DNA of 64,000 bases. It comes from Hypericibacter sp049323455. GTDB lineage: Bacteria; Pseudomonadota; Alphaproteobacteria; Dongiales; Dongiaceae. This document shows positions 47,848 through 56,665 of the stretch, piece after piece; position 1 is the stretch's first letter, and each line of letters begins with the position of its first letter. Where the stretch lies: NCBI GenBank assembly GCA_049323455.1, contig JBMONF010000032.1:1-64000 (forward strand). Reading direction: 5' to 3'. The notes beneath the pieces were generated by a model. The model was given only the letters and a program-made list of their open reading frames with translations. It was not told the DNA's origin and did not search any database. A program made the position numbers and the translations under genes.

Positions 47848-48963
47848 TCAGCCGCCGGCGCGCATGCGCCGTTGATCGCGCTCGATCAGCCGATCCACGA
47901 AGCGCGCCTGCGGGATGGTGATGATCACGAACAGGAAGGCCACGGTCGTGACCGAGGACAGGTTGAAATGGTTGCTGGCCACGATCTTGGCCTGGTTGAA
48001 GGCGTCGATGGCGCCGATCACGTTCACCAGCGCCGTGTCCTTCTGCAAGGAGATGAAGTCGTTGAGGAGCGGCGGGATGATGCGCCTGACCGCCTGCGGC
48101 ACCACCACGAAGCGCAGGGTCTGGCCGAAGGAGAGGCCCAGCGAGCGCGCGGCCGCGGTCTGGCTCCAATGGATGCTCTCGATGCCGGAGCGATAGACCT
48201 CGGCCACATAGGCGCCGTAGGTGAGGGTCAGGGCCAGGATCGCGTACCACTCCATCGGAAAGTCGCGCAAGATCGGCAAGCCCGTCAGCGGCAGGCCGAA
48301 GCCCACCAGGTAGATGGTGATGATGGCGGGCAGGCCGCGGAAGATGTCGGTATAGGCGGTGGCGATGAGCCGGATCGGCTGGCCGGGGGCGCCCGGGATG
48401 AGGCGCGCGATCGCCACCACCAGCGCCCAGATCAGCACCAGCACCTCGGCCACGCAGAAAATATAGACGTTGGTCCAGAACGCGGTCAGCACCAGCCCGA
48501 AGGAATCGCGGATCAGCGGCAGGAAGAAGAAGGTGCGGCCGACCGCCACGTCGTTGAGCACGATGAACATCGCGATCGCCAGCACCAGCAGCAGGGCCGC
48601 CGCGTAGCCGAAGGTGAACCAGCACCAGCTGCGCGCCGCCGCCCCCTGGACGCGCGCCTCGATCACGTCGTTGGCAAGGCGGGCCGCGCGCCCGCGCCGC
48701 GCCGTCTGGACGCTCTTATAGGCCGGCAGCAGCAGGATCAGCGAGCCGACGGAGCAGACGAGCAGAGCCGTGTCGGTCAGGCCGCCGCCGAGCTGGGCGT
48801 CGGCCAGGACCTGGCGCACCGCGCTCGCCACCCACCAGGTCGCGGCGACGACGGCGAGGCCCACGGCGAGCGCCGCGGTCGAGAGCGCGGTGGCGTCCCT
48901 GGGGACCGTGACGCCACGCTTGCGGCTGCCCCGTCCCTCCGAATGGCTGTCGATGCGGCTCAT
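47848..48963 (-). CDS. Polar amino-acid ABC transporter, permease with extended N-terminus
   Basis: A 371-aa inner-membrane permease. The C-terminal 220 residues are a His/Glu/Gln/Arg/opine-type permease domain, with YTDIFRGLPAIITIYLVG and the EAA-like AAARSLGLSFGQTLRFVVVPQAVRRI split over 285-315. The first 150 residues carry extra hydrophobic segments and a charged linker, as in AapQ/AapM-like permeases. Only one permease gene is present in the cluster, so it would have to work as a homodimer. Confidence 0.88.
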   Translation of the reverse strand: MSRIDSHSEGRGSRKRGVTVPRDATALSTAALAVGLAVVAATWWVASAVRQVLADAQLGGGLTDTALLVCSVGSLILLLPAYKSVQTARRGRAARLANDVIEARVQGAAARSWCWFTFGYAAALLLVLAIAMFIVLNDVAVGRTFFFLPLIRDSFGLVLTAFWTNVYIFCVAEVLVLIWALVVAIARLIPGAPGQPIRLIATAYTDIFRGLPAIITIYLVGFGLPLTGLPILRDFPMEWYAILALTLTYGAYVAEVYRSGIESIHWSQTAAARSLGLSFGQTLRFVVVPQAVRRIIPPLLNDFISLQKDTALVNVIGAIDAFNQAKIVASNHFNLSSVTTVAFLFVIITIPQARFVDRLIERDQRRMRAGG

Positions 48964-49129
48964 GGCGACAGGCTCACGAAAGAATCCAGGGCGTCGCCCG
49001 CCCCCTTGCCGCCAGGCGCCCGCCTTCCCTTCTCTCCTCGGGCGGAGGAGGAGAAGGGCAGGGGATCGAAGGGCAAGCGCGACAGGGCGCGGGCCACGCC
49101 GGTGCCGGCATGGTACCGGCGGTTCGGCG

Positions 49130-49990
49130 TTACGGCTTGAAGTAGGGGATCTGGGTCGGATCGGCGCCCCAGGCCGCGGCCAGATATTTCGCCGCGAGCT
49201 GCTTGAGCGTGCCGTCGTCGATCAGCGACTGGATGATCTTGTCCAGCTTCACCTCGTTGGTCGAGCCCTTGGGATAGAGCGCGCCGTAGGTCTCGCCGGT
49301 CGAATACTGGCCGACCACCTCGAACAGACCGCCCGAGGTCGCGGCCTGGCCGAGCACGATCGCCGTATCGGTCATGGCGACGTCGATCTGGCCGGCCTGG
49401 AGTGCCGTGAACATCGAGGGCGTGTCGGGGAACACCTTCTCCGGCGTTTCCGGCTTCAGCTTGTCATGAACGAAATCGGCGCCGGTGGTGGCCTGCTGCA
49501 CGCCGATCCGCATCTTCTTGATCGAGTTCTCGTCGACCTTCGTGCCCTTCTTCACCAGAACGCCGATGTCGGAGGAGAAATAGGGCACCGAGAAATCGAC
49601 CACCTTCTTGCGCTCGGGCGTGATCGAGATCTCCGACAGCGCCAGGTCGAAATTCTTGGTCTGGCCGGCCACCAGCGCGTCCCAGGCGACATTGACGACC
49701 TTCACCTTGTCGAGGCCGGCGCGGTAGGCGATGTTGGCCGCCATGCAGTATTCGTAGCCGTCCTTGATCGTGTCCGGCGTGTCGCCGTTCCACCAGCCGG
49801 GGGCGGGAAGATTGACCTCGACGGTCAGCTGGCCCGGAATGGCCGGGTTGATGGGGACCGAACCCTTGGGGCCCGTGAGCTCGCAATTGCCGATCATGTC
49901 GGCGGCGGGGGCGGGCGTCGTGCCGGCGAGCGCGACCGCGAGAGCGAATGCGCCGCTCAGGGCAGCAAGGGGGATGGATCGGCGTTTCAT
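49130..49990 (-). CDS. Amino-acid ABC transporter substrate-binding protein
   Basis: A 286-aa periplasmic binding protein. Signal peptide in residues 1-29 (AALSGAFALAVALAGTTPAPAA-like, cleaved after ADM region). The SBP_bac_3 fold shows in the ligand region NVAWDALVAGQTKNFDLALSE, ITPERKKVVDFSVPYF and IGVQQATTGADFV. Two Cys residues (about 36 and 80) may form a disulfide. The ligand is likely a polar amino acid but is not specified. GGGAGG precedes the ATG at 49990. First gene of the minus-strand importer operon; 139 bases separate it from the permease. Confidence 0.9.
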   Translation of the reverse strand: MKRRSIPLAALSGAFALAVALAGTTPAPAADMIGNCELTGPKGSVPINPAIPGQLTVEVNLPAPGWWNGDTPDTIKDGYEYCMAANIAYRAGLDKVKVVNVAWDALVAGQTKNFDLALSEISITPERKKVVDFSVPYFSSDIGVLVKKGTKVDENSIKKMRIGVQQATTGADFVHDKLKPETPEKVFPDTPSMFTALQAGQIDVAMTDTAIVLGQAATSGGLFEVVGQYSTGETYGALYPKGSTNEVKLDKIIQSLIDDGTLKQLAAKYLAAAWGADPTQIPYFKP

Positions 49991-50213
49991 GGAAGCCTCC
50001 CGTGGCAAAATGATCTGTCCCTGTGTTCTCGAGCCCGGGGCGGGTCCCGGGCGTCGTTGGCGCTCGGGGGCGGGCCTTCGATCGGCGCCGGCGCTCGGGC
50101 GCAAGCGAGCCCAATCTTAGCCTCGGGCGCCCGGTCCAGCCAGAGAGGGGGAATCCGCCCTTCGGCGACGATTTCGGGCCGCGTCCGGCCCTTTGCACGG
50201 CCATCCAAAGCTA

Positions 50214-50242
50214 TCGACAAGCCCGGTCGGCTTTGCTATATC
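50214..50242 (+). promoter_or_regulatory. Promoter of tRNA-Lys
   Basis: TCGACA (50214-50219), a 17-bp spacer and TATATC (50237-50242) lie 57 bases before the tRNA. The -35 matches consensus at five of six positions. The rest of 49991-50299 has no gene. Confidence 0.6.
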
Positions 50243-50299
50243 GCCGCGTTCTTCGAAGGACGGTGCCGGGGCATGGCTCCGGGCCGGGCCGTCGGGTTC

Positions 50300-50375
<76 letters not shown>

Positions 50376-50510
50376 AACTCACCGTACGATATCTCAACAG
50401 CCTAGCACGCAAGACCGGAGCAAGCATAAGCGCCAGCGATACCGATAGAGCCCGCGCGAGCAACGGGATGCCGGTCGCGCAGGGGGGTTATCCGTCGTGA
50501 CCCGTTGCCA

Positions 50511-53219
50511 CTACCGATCATTGGCTTGCCGATAGGCCAATCGAAGCTGCTTCTCCGCTTCGATTGTTACGAAGAATGCCGCTCCGGTGGCTACGATGAG
50601 AATACCGTCGAAGAACGGGACCGCTCGGGTTTCGAACACCTGCTGCAGCGGCGGCAGATAAGTGATGGCGAACTGAGCCAGGGTGACCGCGATCGCACAG
50701 GCCCAGACGACGCGCGTTCCTTGCACTGCTTTCCAGGTGAGCGACGTCCCGTAGATGTTCCGGATGAAAAACAGGTGGAAGATTTCCAGCACCACAATCG
50801 TGTTCAGTGCGATGGTGCGGGCGAGATCGGGCGAGTGCCCCTTATCGATGGCATGGGCGTAGATGCCGAACACCGCCGCCAAGAACAGTGCGGAGACGAG
50901 GATGATGTGCCAAATCAGTTCGCCGTTCAGCAGCGGCTCCTCGCGGCGCCGCGGCGGCCGCTTCATCGTGTTGTCCTCGGTCGGTTCGAAAGCGAGCGCA
51001 ATGCCAAGCGTTATTGTGGTAATCAGGTTGATCCAGAGTATCTGAACCGCTGTCACCGGCAGCGCCATGCCTAGAAACAGTGCGACGACAATGGTCATCG
51101 CTTCGCCCGCATTGGTGGGCAGTGTCCAGCTGATGACCTTCTTGATGTTGTCGTAAACCGTGCGGCCCTCGCGGACGGCCGCGACGATGGATGCGAAATT
51201 GTCGTCGGCAAGAACCAGATCCGCGGCCTCCTTCGTCGCCTCGCTGCCCTTCTGACCCATGGCGATACCGGCGTCCGCGCGCTTCAAGGCCGGCGCGTCA
51301 TTCACGCCGTCCCCGGTCATGGCGACGGTCAGGCCGTGCGACTGGAGCGCCATCACGAGGCGCAGTTTGTGCTCCGGGCTGGTCCTCGCGAACACGTCGG
51401 TATCGAGAACGGCGGCGGCCAGTTCGGCGTCCTCCGTTTTCTCGAGGTCGGCCCCTGTCAGCGCCCTATCCGGATTCTGGAGGCCGATTTGGCGGGCGAT
51501 CGCGGCTGCCGTGCCTGCGTGATCGCCGGTGATCATCTTCACGCGGATACCCGCGCCATGGCACTCCTCAACTGCGACAATGGCCTCGGGGCGAGGAGGA
51601 TCGATCAGGCCGACGACGCCAACGAACACCATATGACCGTCGAGATCGGAAGTGTTCAGAACGACGTGGTCCTGCGGGACCGAACGCGCGGCAATTGCGA
51701 GCACGCGCTGACCTTGTGCCGCGATTTGGTCGATCCGCCTGTGCCAGTAATCGGTGTCTACAGCCTCGGTTTTGCCATCGGCCACCCGCTGACCTGCGCA
51801 CATAGCAAGGATTCGTTCAGGCGCGCCCTTCACATGGATCCAGGCATGTCCCTCATGGTCGTGGTGGAGGACAGCCATGTATCGATGGTTGGCGTCGAAG
51901 GGGATAGTGTCGGTCCGCGTCCAATCGGCGAACGGGTCGGGCCCCTGCCGCATTATCTTGCCGGCTAGCGCCTTGAGCGCTCCTTCCATCGGGTCGCCTT
52001 CGACCTGCCAGCCATCCTTGTGGCCATGCAGGGCCGCGTCATTGCACAGGGCGGATGCGCGGGCAACCTCGACCAGCAGGTTGTGCTTGGCGGGGTCGAT
52101 GTCGGCGTCGGCCAAGCGGATAGGGCCTTCCGGCGCATATCCATTTCCTGCCACGGAGTAGAGGTGATCGGCGGTGGCCAAAGTAGCCGCCATCATCTCG
52201 TTGCGCGTTAGCGTTCCTGTCTTGTCAGTGCAAATAACCGACACGGACCCGAGTGTCTCGATCGCAGGAAGGCGCCGAACGATCGCATTGCGACGAGCCA
52301 TTGCCTGGACGCCCACGGCAAGCGTGATCGTCAGAACAGCCGGAAGTCCTTCAGGGATGGCAGCCACCGATAGGCCGACGACGATCATGAACAGTTCAGG
52401 GAAGGGCAGGTGGCCGACGAAATAGCCGTAGACAAGCAGAATGGCGGCGATCATCAGGATCAGGATCGTCAGCCAGCGTGCGAACCCGTCCATCTGGCGG
52501 ATCAACGGCGTCGTTAAGGTCTCGACCTGGGAAAGCATGCCGCTGATGCGACCGATCTCCGTCGCTGCTCCCGTCGCAACGACGACGCCACGACCCGCAC
52601 CCCCGGTGACGAGAGTGCCGCTGAAGGCCATGGAGGAGCGGTCGCCGATTACGGCGTCAGCGGAGACGGGCCTGGTTGCTTTCTCGACGGGAACGGATTC
52701 GCCCGTGAGAATTGCTTCCTCGACCCGGAGGCCATTCACCTCGATCAACCGGAGGTCGGCAGGAACCTTTTCGCCCGCCTCCAGAAGGACGATGTCGCCG
52801 GGCACTACCGAGCCGCTGTCGATACTACGGCGTTTGCCGTCTCGCAGAACCGAAGTCTTGGGAGCAAGCATCTGGCGGATGGCGTCCATCGCCTGCTCCG
52901 CCCGTCCCTCCTGAATGAAGCCGATGATCGCATTGGCGACCACAACAGCGAGGATTACCCCGGTGTCGACGAAGTGCCCAAGGCCGACGGTAATCACAGC
53001 TGCGCCCAGCAGCACATAGATCAAGACATTGTGAAAATGGGACAGGAAGCGAAGGATCGGACTACGGCGCGTCGGCTCGGGGAGCCGATTTGGGCCGTGC
53101 TTCTCCAAGCGCCGTTCCGCCTCGCTCTGACCGAGGCCTTTTTCCGTCACGCCCAAGGCGGCAAGGACGTCCGCGGCGCAGAGCGAGTGGTAACCGACCT
53201 CCGACTTGATCTTACCCAT
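50511..53219 (-). CDS. P2-type cation-transporting ATPase
   Basis: A 902-aa inner-membrane P-type ATPase. N-terminal cation ATPase domain (about 8-75), actuator TGES (ILTGESVPVEK), M4 motif AAIPEGLPAV, phosphorylated Asp332 in DKTGTLT, nucleotide-binding KGAPERIL, hinge TGDGVNDAPALK and ten membrane segments in all. M4 Glu and the M5 pair in TNAGEAM are kept as in calcium pumps, but the M6 sequence is Asn731-Leu-Ile-Thr734-Thr735, with Thr where SERCA has Asp800. The ion is therefore uncertain (Ca2+, Mn2+, Na+ or K+). Base composition is visibly less GC-rich than flanking genes, suggesting acquisition. Confidence 0.9.
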   Translation of the reverse strand: MGKIKSEVGYHSLCAADVLAALGVTEKGLGQSEAERRLEKHGPNRLPEPTRRSPILRFLSHFHNVLIYVLLGAAVITVGLGHFVDTGVILAVVVANAIIGFIQEGRAEQAMDAIRQMLAPKTSVLRDGKRRSIDSGSVVPGDIVLLEAGEKVPADLRLIEVNGLRVEEAILTGESVPVEKATRPVSADAVIGDRSSMAFSGTLVTGGAGRGVVVATGAATEIGRISGMLSQVETLTTPLIRQMDGFARWLTILILMIAAILLVYGYFVGHLPFPELFMIVVGLSVAAIPEGLPAVLTITLAVGVQAMARRNAIVRRLPAIETLGSVSVICTDKTGTLTRNEMMAATLATADHLYSVAGNGYAPEGPIRLADADIDPAKHNLLVEVARASALCNDAALHGHKDGWQVEGDPMEGALKALAGKIMRQGPDPFADWTRTDTIPFDANHRYMAVLHHDHEGHAWIHVKGAPERILAMCAGQRVADGKTEAVDTDYWHRRIDQIAAQGQRVLAIAARSVPQDHVVLNTSDLDGHMVFVGVVGLIDPPRPEAIVAVEECHGAGIRVKMITGDHAGTAAAIARQIGLQNPDRALTGADLEKTEDAELAAAVLDTDVFARTSPEHKLRLVMALQSHGLTVAMTGDGVNDAPALKRADAGIAMGQKGSEATKEAADLVLADDNFASIVAAVREGRTVYDNIKKVISWTLPTNAGEAMTIVVALFLGMALPVTAVQILWINLITTITLGIALAFEPTEDNTMKRPPRRREEPLLNGELIWHIILVSALFLAAVFGIYAHAIDKGHSPDLARTIALNTIVVLEIFHLFFIRNIYGTSLTWKAVQGTRVVWACAIAVTLAQFAITYLPPLQQVFETRAVPFFDGILIVATGAAFFVTIEAEKQLRLAYRQANDR

Positions 53220-53769
53220 GCGCGATGCTCGTCCCTTTGTTGCCGGGGCTTGGAATGAAGCGTGGCTATCTCACCACGAATCGCAAGAGCCACGGGGCGG
53301 TCTTGCCTGCTGTCTCGATACAGCGGGTCTCCTCGGAGCGAGCCACTCGCCATCCTACAGCCCAATCCGAAAAGGGAACGGGGCGGTCCAAGGCGCAATC
53401 AAACGACTCCCTTGTCCATCTGACGCCAGTCGATTTTCCACGATCCGCCCGGCTGAGTGTAACAGTCCGCGGAAACTGCATTGCCCCACCCTGTTGTCTG
53501 GCCCGACATGTCGTTTTATGTCTTTCGGGGGCGGGCACCGCGAATATCGCGATTGCCGAGACCAGTGGCGAGATTTGCCCTGACCGGCCCACCAATCCGA
53601 TCGACGGCCGATTGGTGACCCGCGCATTTCGTTCGGAAACGCGCAGCCTCGCCCGGTCGAACTCTTTTCCGGATTTTTCTCCTCGAGCGGGCCAGAGCTG
53701 CCGCGTGCGCGCCGCACAGCCGGCTCTGCTTGTCCGAATTCGTGCCGCGCGGAGCGATCGCTTTCAAAG
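53220..53769. other. 550-bp gap without a recognisable gene
   Basis: Several frames are open here but give low-complexity, non-family proteins and compositionally the stretch is mixed. I see no tRNA, no clear palindrome and no FNR-like box. It separates the ATPase from the radical SAM gene and may hold the ATPase promoter. Confidence 0.4.
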
Positions 53770-54762
53770 CTAGGTCTCGGCCAATTCGTGGTCGAGGCGG
53801 TTGAGCCCGTAGCGGTGGGCGATCGCCAGCGCCTCGCGGAACTCGGCGCGGGTTATCGGCCGGTCGAACTCGGGGAACTCGCCGGCGCGATAGCAGGGCC
53901 GGTACTGGCCCATGAGATTGAGATAGGTTTCCCGCGAAATCTCCCCGGCGAGGAACGCGAGGACCTGCTCGGTTCCGGCGATCCCGTTCGGGAGGATCAG
54001 GTGGCGGACGAGCAGCCCGCGCCGCGCAACGCCGTCCTCCCCGATCACGAGGTCGCCGACCTGCCGGTGCATCTCGCGCAAGGCGGCGCGGTTCACGGCG
54101 ACATAGTCCCGGATGTGCGAGTACTTCCGCGCCAGTTCCGAATCTCCGTATTTCATGTCCGGCATGTAGATGTCGATCACGCCGTCGAGCAGGGCCAGCG
54201 CCTCCGGGCTGTCGTAGCCGCTGGTGTTGTAGACGAGAGGCAGCCCGAGCCCGCGCTCCGCCGCGATCGCCAGCGCCTCGAGAATCTGCGCAACGACGTG
54301 GCTCGGGGTGACGAGGTTGATGTTGTGGCAGCCGATTTCCTGGAGCCTCAGCATCATCTGAGCGAGCGCCTCGGCCGTCACCTCGTTTCCTTCGCCCTTC
54401 CAGGCGATCTCCCAGTTCTGGCAAAAGATGCATCGCAGATTGCACCAGGAGAAGAACACGGTGCCCGATCCGCGCCAGCCGCGCAGGCAATCCTCCTCGC
54501 CATGATGCGGCCCGGCCGAATAGACCACCGCGCAGGCGCCCGTGCGGCACACCGCGCCCTTGATGCCGACGATCCGGTTGACCCGGCAGTAGCGCGCGCA
54601 GAGATCGCAATTCTCGAGGTGACGGTGGGCCTCCGCGGCGCGCCGGCGCAGATCGCCAGACCGGTGCAGCGCCACATACGCCGCCTCGAAGGTCTTCGTT
54701 CGAGCGCCCGCGTCCGGGCCTCCTGGCATGGCGTCGCTCATCGCTTCGTCCCCGAATAGCAT
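53770..54762 (-). CDS. PflX-like radical SAM protein (putative pyruvate formate-lyase activating-like, COG1313 type)
   Basis: A 330-aa radical SAM enzyme. The cluster motif CX3CX2C is Cys107-Asn-Leu-Arg-Cys111-Ile-Phe-Cys114, followed by QNWEIAWKGEG. An upstream Cys set (Cys52, 55, 59 and 72 in CDLCARYCRVNR and GAVCRTG) is characteristic of the PflX family and may hold a second Fe-S cluster. Family members are labelled as pyruvate formate-lyase activating-like, but their true substrate is unknown and no glycyl-radical enzyme is nearby. The start at 54762 could be shifted to a Met eight codons later. Two FNR-like boxes lie upstream in the divergent gap, consistent with anaerobic expression. 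Confidence 0.85.
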   Translation of the reverse strand: MLFGDEAMSDAMPGGPDAGARTKTFEAAYVALHRSGDLRRRAAEAHRHLENCDLCARYCRVNRIVGIKGAVCRTGACAVVYSAGPHHGEEDCLRGWRGSGTVFFSWCNLRCIFCQNWEIAWKGEGNEVTAEALAQMMLRLQEIGCHNINLVTPSHVVAQILEALAIAAERGLGLPLVYNTSGYDSPEALALLDGVIDIYMPDMKYGDSELARKYSHIRDYVAVNRAALREMHRQVGDLVIGEDGVARRGLLVRHLILPNGIAGTEQVLAFLAGEISRETYLNLMGQYRPCYRAGEFPEFDRPITRAEFREALAIAHRYGLNRLDHELAET

Positions 54763-54795
54763 AAATTCTTATGCCTCGGCCGCGTTCCGTCCGCC

Positions 54796-54809
54796 TTGAC
54801 GTGGGTCAA
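54796..54809. promoter_or_regulatory. FNR/FixK-like box 1
   Basis: TTGACGTGGGTCAA is a perfect TTGAC-N4-GTCAA palindrome. It is 34 bases upstream of the PflX-like gene on the minus strand, so it may sit at or just downstream of that promoter. FNR/FixK/Anr-family regulators bind TTGAY-N4-RTCAA. Confidence 0.65.
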
Positions 54810-54857
54810 GCCGGCGTGACGAAAGCCGTCGGTGCCGGCGGCCTGCGCCTGCGACGC

Positions 54858-54871
54858 TTGACCTGCATCAA
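54858..54871. promoter_or_regulatory. FNR/FixK-like box 2
   Basis: TTGACCTGCATCAA, TTGAC-N4-ATCAA. It is 62 bp from box 1 in the same divergent gap and 178 bases before the radical SAM gene at 55049. If used at -41.5 it could drive either gene. Confidence 0.7.
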
Positions 54872-55048
54872 TGCCGGCAGCGGCAATCCCGTCGTCAATG
54901 AGCCATCTCGGGGCGAGCTCGTTGTCGCATCGCCGTAGTCTCGACGTCCTCAAGCGATGCCGCTGCGCCATGAACCGCCCAGCAGAGCCAGGAGGCCGCA
55001 TGCCGCTCCGCAGCGCCTTCCTTTCGGCAGGCCCGGCCGGGTGACCGG

Positions 55049-55807
55049 ATGACCCCGGGATCCGCCGTGGCTGCCGTTGCGCCCTATGACCCCGTCGACA
55101 AAGCCCGCGAGGTCGCCCGGATCGTCTGCGACGGCGCGCTGAGGAAATATCACCGCTTCCGGCCGGCCCGGTTCTATGGCGGCATCGCCACCGCGGACTG
55201 CGTCGGCTGCTGCCTTGGCTGCATCTTCTGCTGGGCCTGGGAGCAGGTGGTGCGGCCCGAGGCCCACGGCCGCTTCTATTCGCCCGAGGAGGTGGCGCAA
55301 AGGCTCGTCGGCATCGCCCGAAAGCACGGATTCCTGCAGATGCGCATCAGCGGCAACGAGCCCACGATCGGCCGCTCGCACCTGCTCGAGGTCGCGGGCC
55401 TCGTGCCCGAGGACATCCGCTTCGTCCTCGAGACGAACGGGATCCTCATCGGGCACGATCCGAGCTTTGCCGAAGATCTCGCGCGCTTTCCGAACCTGCA
55501 TGTGCGCGTGAGCCTGAAGGGCGCGACGGAAGACGAGTTCGCGCGGCTGACCGGCGCGCGGCCCGAGGCGTTCGAGCTGCAGCTTCAGGCGCTCGCCAAC
55601 CTCGATCGGGCCGGCGCTTCCGTTCATGTGGCGGTCATGACGAGCTTCTCGCCGCCCGAGAGCGTCGAAAAGCTGCGTGCGCGGCTGGCTCGCATCGCCC
55701 CACGATTTGCGGAGTTCGAGGACGAGGAACTGGTGCTCTACGGCCACGTGACTGAGCGCCTGAAGCGTGCGGGCATCACCTATCGCTCCGCCAGGCGACC
55801 CGGCTGA
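55049..55807 (+). CDS. Radical SAM protein, archaeal-like family
   Basis: A 252-aa radical SAM enzyme with an N-terminal block RKYHRFRPARFYGGIATADC leading into Cys54-Cys-Leu-Gly-Cys58-Ile-Phe-Cys61, the CX3CX2C that binds the catalytic [4Fe-4S]. Cys51 and Cys55 add to a dense Cys cluster. GNEPTIGRSHLLEV (about 108-121) corresponds to the GGE-type SAM-contact region and VSLKGATEDEF lies further on. This kind of protein is seen mainly in Archaea and scattered bacteria; the reaction is unknown. It is 23 bases upstream of the Thg1-like gene and probably heads an operon of three. Confidence 0.82.
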   Translation: MTPGSAVAAVAPYDPVDKAREVARIVCDGALRKYHRFRPARFYGGIATADCVGCCLGCIFCWAWEQVVRPEAHGRFYSPEEVAQRLVGIARKHGFLQMRISGNEPTIGRSHLLEVAGLVPEDIRFVLETNGILIGHDPSFAEDLARFPNLHVRVSLKGATEDEFARLTGARPEAFELQLQALANLDRAGASVHVAVMTSFSPPESVEKLRARLARIAPRFAEFEDEELVLYGHVTERLKRAGITYRSARRPG

Positions 55808-55830
55808 GGCACCGAGGACAGGAGACGCGC

Positions 55831-56628
55831 GTGACGAAAGCGGCTGCGGAGGAGCTCGACGCGCGCATGCGTGCGCTCGAATGTTTCACGCCCTTGCGCC
55901 TGCTTCCGGGCGCGTGGGTTGTCGTGAGGGTCGATGGCCACGGCTTCCACCGCTTCACCGAGGGGCGCTTCGAACGGCCGTTCGACGAGCGGCTGCGCGA
56001 CTTCATGGTGGTCACGGCGCGAACGCTGCTGGAGGTCTTCCACGGCGTTTATGCCTACACGATGAGCGACGAGATCTCGATTCTGCTCGCACCGCAGTGG
56101 GACGAATTCGCGCGACGGCTCGAAAAAATCGTCTCGCTCGCCGCCGGGCTCGCCAGCGCGACCTTCACGCATGCCTGCGGCGAGCCCGCCTATTTCGACG
56201 GCCGCGTCTGGCTCGGCCCCGGCGAGGCGCAGGCGCTCGACTATTTCCACTGGCGGCAGTCGGACGCCGCGCGCAATGCGCTTTCGGCCTGGTGCTACTG
56301 GACGCTGCGCGAGGGCGGGGCAGGCGCCGCCGATGCCGCGCGGGCGCTCGACGGGTGCGAAAGCCGCGCCATGCGCGAGATGCTCCTTCGGCACGGGATC
56401 GATTTCGACCAACTGCCTTCCTGGCAGCGCCAGGGTGTCGGGCTCTACTGGCAGAGTTACGAGAAGCGTGGCCACGATCCCGTGGCGAACAGGGAGGTAA
56501 TGGCGATCCGCCGGCGCATCGTCACAGAATTTTTTCTTCCCTCGGGCGCCGACTGCGCCGCGCTGCTGCAGCGCGTGATGGCCGAAGCCGAGCGGGAGAG
56601 GAGCGACAAGGATTCGAGAGCCCGATGA
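55831..56628 (+). CDS. Thg1-like protein (3'-5' RNA polymerase; tRNA(His) guanylyltransferase family)
   Basis: A 265-aa member of the Thg1 superfamily, which adds nucleotides to the 5' end of RNA in the 3'-5' direction. The metal-binding residues are visible: Asp35-Gly36 in VRVDGHGFHRF and Asp80-Glu81 in MSDEISILL, matching Asp29/Asp76 of human Thg1. The WRQSDAARNAL block (141-151) replaces the eukaryotic HINN motif that reads the His anticodon, so this looks like a Thg1-like protein for 5'-end repair rather than a dedicated tRNA(His) enzyme. Bacteria normally encode G-1 in the tRNA(His) gene. GTG start with AGGAG upstream. Confidence 0.88.
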   Translation: MTKAAAEELDARMRALECFTPLRLLPGAWVVVRVDGHGFHRFTEGRFERPFDERLRDFMVVTARTLLEVFHGVYAYTMSDEISILLAPQWDEFARRLEKIVSLAAGLASATFTHACGEPAYFDGRVWLGPGEAQALDYFHWRQSDAARNALSAWCYWTLREGGAGAADAARALDGCESRAMREMLLRHGIDFDQLPSWQRQGVGLYWQSYEKRGHDPVANREVMAIRRRIVTEFFLPSGADCAALLQRVMAEAERERSDKDSRAR

Positions 56629-56665
56629 GCGCCGGCACGGTGCGAGCGGCAAGGAGGCGCTGCTC

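Noticed and set aside
53225..53773. Open plus-strand frame between the P-type ATPase and the PflX-like gene
   Set aside because: No recognisable domain, no ribosome-binding site, and irregular composition; treated as a gap.
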